A stretch of 64,000 nucleotides of DNA from Venturia oleaginea (Eukaryota; Ascomycota; Dothideomycetes; Venturiales; Venturiaceae): positions 1,116,001-1,180,000 of the forward strand of contig JABMLP010000013.1 of assembly GCA_013176395.1 (NCBI GenBank). The letters run 5' to 3'. A program made the position numbers and the translations under genes. The notes beneath the pieces are model-generated. The model was not told where the DNA came from and did not search any database. It saw only the letters and a program-made list of their open reading frames with translations. Below are positions 46,912 to 57,036 of this stretch, piece after piece. The first letter of the stretch is position 1, and each line of letters starts with the position of its first letter.

Positions 46912-48828
46912 TCACTTCCACGAAATGGGATACAACCATAGGCCATGATGGCGGCGGTAACCTTGATCAAACTTTAGTTCTTTTTCTTCTTCTTCGAACG
47001 GGTCTTGACTGTAAACAAAGCGCGTACAATAATGAGGGCAAAAACTCACAGTGTGGTAGGCGACATATGGCAATGTCATGCTCAGTCTTCCGTACGCAAT
47101 TGCGAATTTGTACATGTCAGTAGTATCGTCCTTCTCCGATAGAACTCTGCCGACGTCTCCGAAGATCCTGTCCGATTCCATGTCGAAGCGGCGACCCCAG
47201 CCAGGTTTCTTGCTTGGCTCTCGTAATTCGACGTTCCACAAGTGGTGAAGGTCGCAAATTAAATCAGATATGTTAACACTGACACCGAGGGGGCTCTTGT
47301 TTGGAGGGAGTTCTGGAACGTCAACAAGCTCGTAGTAGGAATCGTAGAATCTAGTGACTGGGGTTTTTGGGAGAGAGTTCATCGTGCCAGCACGCTTGAG
47401 GGCACATACGAGGGGCTCCTTGAACCCCGCTTCTGTAACTTGTTCTTTGGCCATCTGGTAAATGTCCCAGGTCCATTCCCAGAATTGTGGATAAGTCTCT
47501 ATGTAGAGTTCCATGGTCTCAAAGATCCGACGATGGCGGCAACGGCAGAAGTTGTATGGCGGCCCGCAGGCTGCAATCCGTCCGTCTTCTCGATTCTCAA
47601 AGCGGACGCGATGAAGACCTTAACATGCCTGACAAGAGAGTGGAAACAGTGGTTTTCGTCTCCTCGATGCTGCGGTCGGCTGGGTACAGCAAACGCAAGA
47701 GGTTTCTGGTCTCTCCAGACTGGATATCGGTATGGAGGTCCATGATGTCGTTGGGCAAAGCAGAAGCGACAAGCGAATCGATACCTGTATCGTCCAGGAA
47801 GGCCGCGCCGTCGCTACACATGTAGGCAGATCCAGTCGTGTCAAATCCACGCATGACGATGACCAAATCCGGATCCATGCCATGTGCTATTGCAGCTGTT
47901 TTCGGGGTTCGGAATGATCTGGAATTTTCGAATGCGTTGATTGCGCCGAGATAAGCATGCGCGATGCGCCAGAAGGAACGGTCTTGACCAGAGTTCTCGT
48001 CATCCAGCTTTGGCACCGTGGATCGGGCAAGATGTTTGAACAAAACGAATTTGCTATCGAATTTGCTGTTTGGCCTTGCCCAGTCGATACCCATCAATAT
48101 CGCAAAGACGTACTGCTCTTGCCCCGAATTCGGTTCGAGGGTAAAGGCCCGAGACATCATCAGAAAGAATGGGAATTGTGCGATGATGGGTGGATCGCAC
48201 TTCAGGCCTGTAAGGAGCCTTCCCCATGGCTTGAATTGATCGTCTCCACCAGCTGTACATGTGGATATTGCAAATTCAGCGTCGATCGGATTATCAGTCG
48301 CATCAGCAGCGAGGATAACAGCTCCAGCAACTTCTAATGTAACTCTGAAGAGCACTCTATCAGCTACAGAGCCGGTTTGTTATAGCAATGGCCATTACAA
48401 GTAAACGCAAAAACGTACTGATATGTGAGCTCAATCAAATCTAAATCGTGTAAGCCTGTGCTGATCCTTCTCTCCATTCCTATAGCGTTATGAAGTTTCT
48501 CAGAGAATGGCTTCACCCACTCCAACAGCTCACTCCCAGGATGAAAAGCTGCCATGGCCTTCGTGACCCATGGTGACAACTCTGAGGTAAGTGGAAATTC
48601 CCCAATGTTACGTTCCATGGGCGCCAACTCGGATGATTTCAGTCTTCGTGTCTCTCCAGACGCCTTGGACCATAGTCGTGTGGAGTAGGCATCCGCGGTA
48701 GTTTCATGAGTGAGGTCCTTGCAATTGCAAAAGTTGCATGAATGGTGGTCGCCGTATTGATAGTGCTCGCCGCTTTTGAAGGCTGCCATAGCTTGCGGTG
48801 AATACCGCATCTTCTCGATGTTCATCAT
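46912..48828 (-). pseudogene. Unidentified enzyme-like protein, probably frameshifted
   Basis: Coding sequence of about 600 residues. Exon 1 (48828 to about 48421) has HHSCNFCNCKD near residue 30. Exon 2 (about 48365-47610) contains ADATDNPIDAEFAI, KLDDENSGQDRSFWR and NDIMDLHTDIQSGETRN. The third part (from about 47640) contains RIAACGPPYNFC and ETYPQFWEWTWDIYQMAKEQ. Asp-rich and ND...E motifs are loosely reminiscent of class I terpenoid synthases, but I cannot assign the family. At about 47625 the frame changes by one base in ATGTTAAGGTC with no convincing intron, consistent with one inserted base. The end is uncertain: a 41-nt intron ahead of the last block would move the stop to about 46972. 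Divergent from the P450. Confidence 0.5.
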
Positions 48829-49683
48829 ATCGACGGCGATTGGCTCGCCTTGTCATTCCCTGGGACAATGGCTCAATGAAGTTGTCAGTTCCTCAGAGAG
48901 GACTCATATAAGGCTGAGGCCGTCTGTTGACATGACCAAGCAATGACGAACAGGATCTACCTCTTAGCCTATGGTTTTTATGATCGAACCGAGTCTTGCT
49001 TTGCCATTATCGCACGTTCTGTAATGTGCTACTTTCCCATTATCGCACGTCGTGTGATCTGTCCTCCGTTGTTCATCGCACGTATCGTCCGTCCCAGTCT
49101 TAGTCCCTAATGACAAATATGAATTCGGCTCTTGGAAGCCCAGGATACTATCGTGGTGGAGAATAGAATCATTGACTCCCGTCCAGATTGAAGTCTGAGC
49201 TGAGGCTGGTGGCACTCAACTGTGGCCTTAATTTTGAGGTTTGTTCCGAGCATAACCGTTGGTACGAAGTTATAGACAATCATGGCATACAGAGACGAAA
49301 CTCATAACGATCTCAGATCCCTGATCGAGCTCGAAATTCCAGTCATTCAGCCCGCACGCCTCCTGCAGTCCTATTCTTCATGTCTTGGTGTTTTAAACAA
49401 CGACAGAAGCTCCTATAAGGTACGTGCTAGATCCAAAGAAGAAGTATTGGATATATTTTGTACATGATCAGTTGTGGAACCTCTTTACCAGACAAGAAAA
49501 GATGGCGCGCCACGAAAACATCTCGGGCGGGGTAGCGTTAAGCTGTCTTCGAAGGTCACAAGTCGTTGGATTGTCTTTCCCTCACCGCATTTTGAAGGAC
49601 TTCGATTTCCAATTCATCAAAGATCCATACTCGCCACTAACAACACTCCAATCCTACACCTTATTGGGACTCGTTTAGGAGGC
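48829..49683. other. Divergent intergenic region between unknown enzyme and P450
   Basis: 855 nt. Short repeats of TTATCGCACGT occur near 49008-49045. A frame at 49474-49767 overlaps the P450 start without recognisable features. Confidence 0.5.
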
Positions 49684-51522
49684 GATGTCTTACAACTTGA
49701 TAGTCGCCGTCTTCCTCTTGGTAAGCGAGCCATAGTGACCTCCATTTCTTTGACTCCGCCGCGTTAATTTGACATAGACATGTCCCTGCCACAATAAACT
49801 TTGTCTACAATATCTGCTTCCATCCTCTCCGATCATATCCAGGCCCTTGGTATGCTCGAATTTCAAGGATCTGGTACATCAACAAAGCTTTCAAAGGGAC
49901 ATTGCCGTACGACGTCAAGAGCCTTCACGACCAATATGGACCGGTCGTTCGAATTGCCCCAACGGAATTGAGCTACAACAGTCCTGGTGCTTGGCAAGCA
50001 ATATATGGTAAGTAGATGGTAAACTTGCTCTATCCTCATATCAAGTAATGAACTTTTCAGGACGCAATGTGAAAGCCGAAACAGGCGCGAAGCAGCTGTT
50101 TCGCAAAGACCCCGTTTTCTATGCCTCGTTTCTTGATAATCAGGATACCTTGGTATGTCATGATTCGGACTACAATTATTTGTCATGTTTTTCTAATCAG
50201 TATCTGGTCAGATCGACAGCCGAAGACGATGCCCATAGAGACCAAAGAAAGCCACTATCTTATAGGTTCAGCCACAAAGCTATAGCTTCAACGCAGGATA
50301 TACTCACAAAGTACCATCTTTGTCTGGTCCACAATCTTAAGGAATACATGGCAAACAGCAATGAGGCGATAGACATGAATATCTGGGTACCTAATTGCAT
50401 TCTTGACATATCAACTATGCTAGCAATTAGCCGCGATCATGACGCGATGGCGCACTTGGAAAAGGCCCATCCCCTTCTTCCCACCTTGAGTAAAAGCCTG
50501 GCAATTCTGTTGGGTTATTTGCAATTCCAAAGGCTTCCACGACCTGTGACGTGGACGATGCAGCAGCTTACACGATTTGTGTTTGGCCGCTTCAAGTTTT
50601 TCGAGCGAAACATAATTTCAACATCGTTGATTAAAGATCGATTGAAGAACGGATCCACTCGTCCCGACTACGGTATGGTACTTCCGTCTCTGCTTCTCGA
50701 ATTCTAGACTGAGTTGTGGTGACTAGTGACTCATCTTTCCATGATGAATGAGTATGCCGACGGCATCAACGACAGCTCCATCATTCCAAAGACTACCTTG
50801 TTAATCATGGCTGGCACTGAAACAACGTCGACAGTCATGTTAGGAGTCATTTACCACCTGAACGCCCATCCACAAACATACCGAACCGCAGCCCAAGATG
50901 CATATTCGCGGTCCGAAACTAAAGGGGTGGAATGCCTCACGCTTGTCTGTTGACTCTTTGTCCAACCATCTTCTATAAATCAGCGTCACAAAATCCCCTC
51001 CCGAATAATCAGCATGTAGGGGAACATGGCAAACTTACCGCTCAGGTAGGAAGTCATCGGGATTACTGAAATTTTCGCCACTGCGGAATGTGGCGTAGTG
51101 AGGGATCCCAACGACTGTGTTTTGAGGGACGTATCGTCCGTGGATATTAGCTCCCCGTGAGGGTACAATGCGTGGAAAGGTTCCAGGTAAAGCAGTATAC
51201 AGTCGTAAGCTCTCGTTGATACATGCGGTGAGATAACGCAGGTCTCGAGTCGATTCGATGCTGATATCTGAAACGTCTTTGAAGGCAGATCGAACTTTGC
51301 AAAAGAGTACGTATCTGATCCTTTGGATAAGCTTGAATAGAAATGGCTGAACGACTGACTGACCTGTGAAGAGCGTCGCTTGCGAACATGAAACAAATGC
51401 TGGCTCATCTGCTTTGTGAATTCGACATGAAGTTGGTGACAGGATGCAAGAACTGGCCAGTACAGACTGTCGGTGTGATTCCTCACAAGGGCGAGCTTTT
51501 GGTAAGAATTACCTGTCGCTAA
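49684..51522 (+). pseudogene. Cytochrome P450, broken by an internal inversion
   Basis: The plus strand encodes a membrane-anchor exon (MSYNLIVAVFLL), then HPLRSYPGPWYARISRIWYI, GPVVRIAPTELSYNSPGAWQ, helix C/D exons and the I-helix MAGTETTSTVMLGVIYHL, up to HPQTYRTAAQ at about 50896. The next exons lie on the minus strand of 50897-51298: SAFKDVSD, the K-helix ESLRLY (ExxR), the PERF-type loop DDFLPER, and the heme loop FHPFSFGPRIC. The final exon returns to the plus strand (SLANMKQMLAHLLCEFDMKL ... HKGELLVRITCR, stop at 51520). The order is explained only by inversion of about 400 bp. Everything else is intact, so the enzyme, a class II fungal monooxygenase probably acting on a secondary metabolite, has been lost recently. 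Confidence 0.9.
50897..51298 (-). other. Inverted segment within the P450 gene
   Basis: About 402 bp holding the ExxR helix and heme-cysteine loop in opposite orientation to the rest of the gene. The left junction follows CCGCAGCCCAA, the right one precedes GCAAAAGAG. The glycine after the heme cysteine loop falls on a junction, so a small indel there cannot be excluded. Confidence 0.88.
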
Positions 51523-52236
51523 CGAGCCGAGCATGACTCGCTATCACGGTCGTATATGGAAATCTTTCACTGGGAGCCACCTCCAGCAACAACAACAATC
51601 CAGATTCGCTGCTGTCATGAAGAACTACCGAGTCGCTCTCCTTTCATCCAGATCATCATAGCAGGTACCGCACTTAAAGTTCTCTTTCCCTTACAGTTAT
51701 ATCGTCATTCCTTATTGTGCTGGTAAAAATGATGTGAAAATCTAAGTCTAGTCGTTTAATAAACTCCAATTTTGATTTTCCTCCACTCACACGGGCGTTA
51801 TTCATTCTGCGCGTGCACGGATACGGCTAAATTCAAATTTTATTTCCTGCTCCACTCTTTTTCATATCATTTTTTCGTTGACAACAGTGTATCACTCGAA
51901 ACTAAATCTAGAAGCATTCTACTCAAGCTGTAGATGATCCATCTCCACGCACAATAAAGGATTTAAGCATAAATTTTAAACCCCAATGATCACAGTTCTT
52001 TAACGCTACGATACGATATATTCAGGACCTGATGCATTCACCGCACAACAAACTTGCCTTCCACCCGGTTCTCCGCATCAGAATTTCGATGGGTTGTCAA
52101 AAATCCTGAAACCTTTGAACTGAACCATATTATTCTCAAAAGAACCGAGACCACAGCTCCATCCATCGAATTCCAAGAAGAGATCATTGCAGAAACGAAT
52201 TCCGGCCCTAATGGCCGCTCCAGATACTTTAGAGGC
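51523..52236. other. Intergenic, A+T-rich
   Basis: No gene supported; A+T-rich centre around 51750-52020. Confidence 0.5.
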
Positions 52237-52995
52237 CTACTTCGCATGTAGGAAAGGGTGGTCTTTCGACCATGTAAAACTCTTCAAAGACGAGGAATTC
52301 CGAGAAATGGTTTGTTCCCAATGTTCTGGAACCATTCGAAACATAGTAAGGCTCTTATTGTGTTCGTGGTGATTGAGAAGATGGAGCGCGTCTGTACGAT
52401 ATTCTTCCCACGCATCATCAGTTCTCGTATCCCAGTTTGGCTTATGCCGGACTCTATTCAACTCATGGGTGACCAGTGCGATGTGACCGGGGCATAGCTT
52501 GGTAAGATTCTCGACGATCGTCCGGTCATATAGGGGTATCGACTTCTTCGCGTAGAAAGACAACCTTAACAGCAGTAAAGAAATGTAACAGGACATCCCA
52601 GCTAATGAGGTGGAATCGCTCGTCGTCTCGAGTGTGAAGAGCGGTCTTGGAGACAGATAGGCTTGGCTCTTTCTCGACGATAAATGAAGCTGAGCGCATA
52701 TTAAGCGACAGCCTTGTGACCCGCTTAGCCTTCTTTAAACAGAATGGCGGATGGCGTGGACCGAGACGACCATCGGTATATGAGAATCCCCTAGATGGCC
52801 AGAAGAAATCTATGGCCCAGCTTAGCTTAAACCAAGCGTGCTCCCAGAAATTTTTGTTTGACATGGCATCGTCCTGGAGCGTCTGACAAGTATCCATTAG
52901 GCTGTGTAAGGTCCGAGGTCCGTCCTTATCACGGACACATGACTCTTTCACCGATAGTCTTAGCTCTGCTGGTAATTTAGGAGCGACGCTTTCGC
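52237..52995 (-). pseudogene. F-box-like protein, frameshifted
   Basis: Frame 1 begins with an F-box-like start (PKLPAELRLSVKESCVRDKD), then RTLHSLMDTCQTLQDDA and NFWEHAWFKLSW, and runs into a stop just after VKVVFLREEVDTP (about 52526). The continuation, YDRTIVENLTKLCPGHIALV to FTWSKDHPFLHAK, is in the neighbouring frame and stops at 52237. The shift lies between about 52530 and 52590. F-box proteins bring substrates to SCF ubiquitin ligases; the substrate is unknown. The N-terminal boundary is unclear because this frame overlaps the end of the region upstream. Confidence 0.65.
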
Positions 52996-54050
52996 TTTGA
53001 CGTCGCCTTCTTCGGCGTCTTCGAGTTCCTCGAGGTCGATTCTGACCAAAGCCATGGCATGGTTAGTGAGGATGCCTCAGAGAGTTCATCCAACATACCT
53101 TCGACTGAACGTTTCCTCTTCAAGGTTGTTCCCGTTCTGATCCATTTGTGCCTTCTTCGTTGTCCTGGAGAGAGATTGTCAACGCGCTCGATAGGAACAT
53201 ATCTTCTGCCTCGTCTTGCAGAGAAATTGTGGATGCATTTCGCTCAAGCGCTCTTTGCCCTCCCTGCCCTCCTTGTTGTACTTCTCCCGATTCGCTCTCG
53301 TGATCATAGGAGAAGTCGTCATCGCTGTCTAAGCCTCTGAACTTCTCTTTAACCGTGTCGGCGATTCCTTTTCAGCTTGTGCCGCCGACTCTTCTTCCGC
53401 TACCTTTACAGGATTCCGACTCTCGATGAGTCGGCCTCTGTCGTCTTTGTTCCAGATGCCCATGGCAACCATATCATCTGTGACTTCGCTGTCTACGATG
53501 GGGACTTTCAACCTGTGTTTTCAAGATGTTCGCGCAGTACCGGCGAGTAGAAGTTAGTATATTTCGATTGCCAGTTGTTTCTCAGGTCCTTGGCTGTGGC
53601 GCGGTCGGCTGGATCCGCGAGAATTCTGTAGTCAGGACTCCTGTAGGTCCATAGATTGAACCTTGCCTCTGGAGCTTCGGGTTCGCATGTATGGTCCGCT
53701 CATGTTGGCGATTTTGCTGTGCTGGGAGATGATGTTTTGGTTGGTAGTTATGTGGGATGTTCGAGTTTTGAGGATCTTAGGATCTAGCGCATCGATATGC
53801 GGTTTTAATAAGAATTTCAGCGATCGCTTTGATACATGGGAAGTGGTTCAATTGTTATCGCCTTGGCTAACCGAACCTTGGTTGCGCCTGCTACTTGGAA
53901 AAAAATTGCCATTATAAAGCCATTCAAAATCCGCCAACGCCGCCACTTCACCATTCTTGTTGAAAGTTGATAATTCAGCTCAAATATTCTACCCTGGTTG
54001 ACGTCCTCCAAAAGAGTTGAACCAGGGCACGAAAGAAAAAATTGAGTCAT
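52996..54050 (-). pseudogene. Degenerate coding region, family unknown
   Basis: Fragments that read like protein appear in different frames: VNQGRIFELNYQLSTRMVKW, RATAKDLRNNWQSKYTNFYS, KVPIVDSEVTDDMVAMGIW, ISLQDEAEDMFLSS and a basic end LKRKRSVE/SKRKRRS. Between REHLENT and LKVPIVD (about 53515) the frame moves by one base. An intron with GTATGT donor and CACTAAC branch point is visible near 53098-53047. I cannot build one intact frame and do not recognise the protein; it may be the upstream part of the F-box gene or a separate relic. Confidence 0.4.
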
Positions 54051-54433
54051 GGAATTAGATCTCGCACACTACCATTGAACTCTTTACTTGAACCTTGATA
54101 CGTAGCAGTCCATTTCATCTCTAAGCTGCGCAGCTCACCAACTCGTCCTAGACCAACCCAAAATCACGGATATTATGATGGTCGTAGATGTAACGGCAAG
54201 CAATGCCACATCAGCTCAATTCATTTGATAATAAGAAATTGCAAGAAGCTTACTGTTGATCAAGTGCCCAACCCCGACCCCTCACCTCTAGGTGATAATC
54301 AAATCCAGTTCGCCCAACTCCGGCCTCCTAGATCTCCCAGTTTGATGTCTCTTCATGTTATCATGATCCTCCACAACCCTTTGTCATGCCACTCGTCAGA
54401 GTTTCCAAGTCTAGACCTCCCCATCTACCGTCA
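54051..54433. other. Intergenic
   Basis: 3' flank of the F-box/LRR gene; no gene seen. Confidence 0.45.
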
Positions 54434-56354
54434 TCACGAACATGTAGGCCAAACCCACTCAACATCGTGCCGCGCCATATACTTCATCATCTCAAAGTAG
54501 CTAACGACCAAGCCATTGTCCATCTTTATGCATCCAAGACCACAAGCGTCCGAGGCACCTCTCATAACTTTGTGTTTCATGAATGCACCTCTGTTGACCA
54601 CATGATCCATCATCATTAGAAACAGCTGGATATCCCCACAGAGGCCCTTTTCTGTAGTGTCAGGAAGAACCAACTTGACCATCGCCAGATTTGGAAAGTG
54701 AGGTTTTAACTGCTTGACAGCGCAAGTAACCACATACTCGAGAAGATAGCCAAAGAGATAACCGCAATGACCAGCATGAGTCGGAACAACAACCTCAATC
54801 CGATTAATGGTCTCTGGGTTGACCCCAAACTCTGGAGTCAGCATAGTCAGATGAACCAGCTTCGTCGAAGGCAGACGCAAAGTCGTCAGGTATGGAAACG
54901 TCTTGGTAAAGGCATAAGTAGCGAAGCGATTGAACATCCACTTTCCAAGCACAATAAGTTCAAGGGTCGTCAAGGTTTCCGCAGACGGCATGAGTCTCGA
55001 CAGGTAAACATTGATATGATGACTAGTTCTGGTCGAAGCTGGTGGCAAGATGGAGGATCTGTAAGTCCTGAGCTTTGGAAAGGTACTGAAATCTGATCTG
55101 ACGGCGATGCCATTGTCGTTACGAGCGTCGCAGGGTGCTTTTGTGAACGAATCTTCTAAATGGGTGATCCCATTGAGCCCTTTTTGATTGTAACCACGAA
55201 TCTCGATATTATGTAACCTTAGTGTCCTCAAATTCGGTAGGGTAGACAGCTGCAGCTCCAAGACATGGCCGTGAAAGCCGCGTAGAGACAGAGTGTGCAA
55301 ATTTTGCATCGTGGATGAACTCAAAAGACAGTCCTTAATCTGGCCCTTCTCCTGTAAAATGATGTTAGCGTGCGCATCACTTTTGGAGTATTGACAGCGA
55401 TGCATAATTTGACAGGTTATAGAGGACTTACTGGCTGTGTCGTATCGGATGGTGTGGCCTGAGATTTCTTAACCTCATTTCCCCACATGCCTGGGAGAAC
55501 ATCACAGGCCAAAGATTTGGTGTCGTGTGCCTTTTGGAGAATTTTATTCAGCCACCCTCCCCATGAGATAGTTCCAAGTTCAGACTCCAGATACCTGAAG
55601 AGGGCATTGTCGACGAAAGAACAGTGATCTGCTAATTCTTGGATGAATTGATCTGTAAAGAAGACAGCCGATATTCTTCGCGGTCTTGTCAGGAGACTTG
55701 ATGATCTGAGCTGTTCGCCTTGATCTCTCTCTTCGTTCTTGGTGAAACTGTGAGCACAGTTATGTCAGTGAGCTCCTGTTGATGTTGTGGATCCGAATCA
55801 AGTCTCAGGAACAACGCGGAACCCCATACAAGGTCTTGTCAGTCTACGCTGAAAGGGTATCGGTATGAACACCTACCTGGCCATGTGTGCTTGAACCATC
55901 GAATCTAATCGCTTAAGCTTGGGGGCAATAATACCAGGTTCGTACAAAGTTTTAGAACTGGGTTCAGTCGCTGGTTCATGGATCAAGTATGGCAGAGCTG
56001 AGCCATCTTCCATTTGCTAGATGTGAATTAGCATAAACCCCCAACAATGAATCAGGTTAGCCTGATTTTCCGACCTACCACTGCCGAACAAACTTCAATT
56101 CGCAAATTTCGATAAAGTACTCGAATTGCACTGTCGTGGAAGGTTCGCGAAAACAGAAAAGGGCCTATAGATTGTGGGACAACCACATATTCGAAGATAC
56201 AATCAACAAGCTCGGTGGGCAACGTCGCCAATCCCGTCTGAGATTGATATTGCTGAGGGGTGTCGGCTCGAACCCGCAGCAGGCATTGTTCTTCGATCTT
56301 CATTTCCTTGTCAGCTTGCGCTTGGATATCCACGTTCATGATGGTGGCTTCCAT
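54434..56354 (-). CDS. F-box protein with LRR-like C-terminus
   Basis: Four exons join in frame: the start (MEATIMNVDIQAQADKEM) and F-box (LATLPTELVDCIFEYVVVPQ ... FLFSRTFHDSAIRVLYRNLR); an exon at about 56018-55876; a long exon at about 55750-55432 (VFFTDQFIQELADHCSFVDN; LFRYLESELGTISWGGWLNK); and the last exon from about 55353 with leucine-rich strands (MQNLHTLSLRGF, LSTLPNLRTLRLHNIEIRG, AETLTTLELIVLGKW). The usual role is an SCF ubiquitin-ligase substrate receptor. Fungal genomes carry many such fast-evolving genes. No frameshift seen, unlike its neighbour. Alternative starts 15 nt or more downstream are possible. Confidence 0.72.
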
Positions 56355-57036
56355 TTTTGATAAATTTATGTGATAATTTGTGTTCGTTGGTCGTGTGGTT
56401 GGCCAGAGTTGTTGAGGAAAGTTCAACGTTACCAGCCGCTGTTTGACTCGGACCCCTTTCTGGACCACGTGAACAGCACCATAGCACAGCAATACCTCCA
56501 GTTCAAATGAGTGTTATAGCATGTGCTTCATACCAAGATGCAGTGTGAAGCGCCTGGAGATTTGTTGTTGAGGTGTTCAACAATTAGCAAAAACCCTGTC
56601 GGTGGTAAAAGAAGTGTACATACCTCACGAAGGCACAACTTGGAGTCCGAATTCCTGCATCCTCGACATTGATTGACATTCTCAATTGCGGACCATGCTA
56701 CTTCTTTCACGTTGATGTTCGAATGTCGAAAAGAAAGTTGGTCAATAAGTATATGCTGATTAGAATTTGTCTTATCTAACTCTACCTGCGATAATCGTCT
56801 CAATTGCCCCTCTGTATCATGCAAGAGAGTATATCAACATGTGCGGCTATTCCCAAGCCTTAAGCGTAAATCAGACGCCCCTCCCCCCCTCCCCCGCAAC
56901 ATGTATCGGCCATGTCGCTCAGGAGAGGCTTCCCATATGAATTCAAACGTAAAGTGGTGGTGCGTATAATGAAACATAGATGAAGATGCGGAATTCGATA
57001 GGTATGCTGCCAGGGAAACGAGAATAAAGCGTGAGG
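56355..57036. other. Intergenic
   Basis: 682 nt with C-runs at about 56879-56894; minus-strand frame 56528-56824 is not supported as a gene. Confidence 0.5.

Noticed and set aside
46912..48828. Assignment of the unknown enzyme to the BcABA3-type sesquiterpene synthases
   Set aside because: What I can recall of that family's features does not match this protein; only loose Asp-rich motifs are shared.
50986..51534. 182-codon minus-strand open frame as an independent gene
   Set aside because: Its coding content in another frame is the inverted middle of the P450, and its 5' part is antisense to the P450 last exon.
56262..56280. Second tRNA T-loop-like string (GGTTCGAGCC, minus)
   Set aside because: It lies inside the coding sequence of the F-box/LRR-like gene (LLRVRADTP) with no tRNA arms around it.
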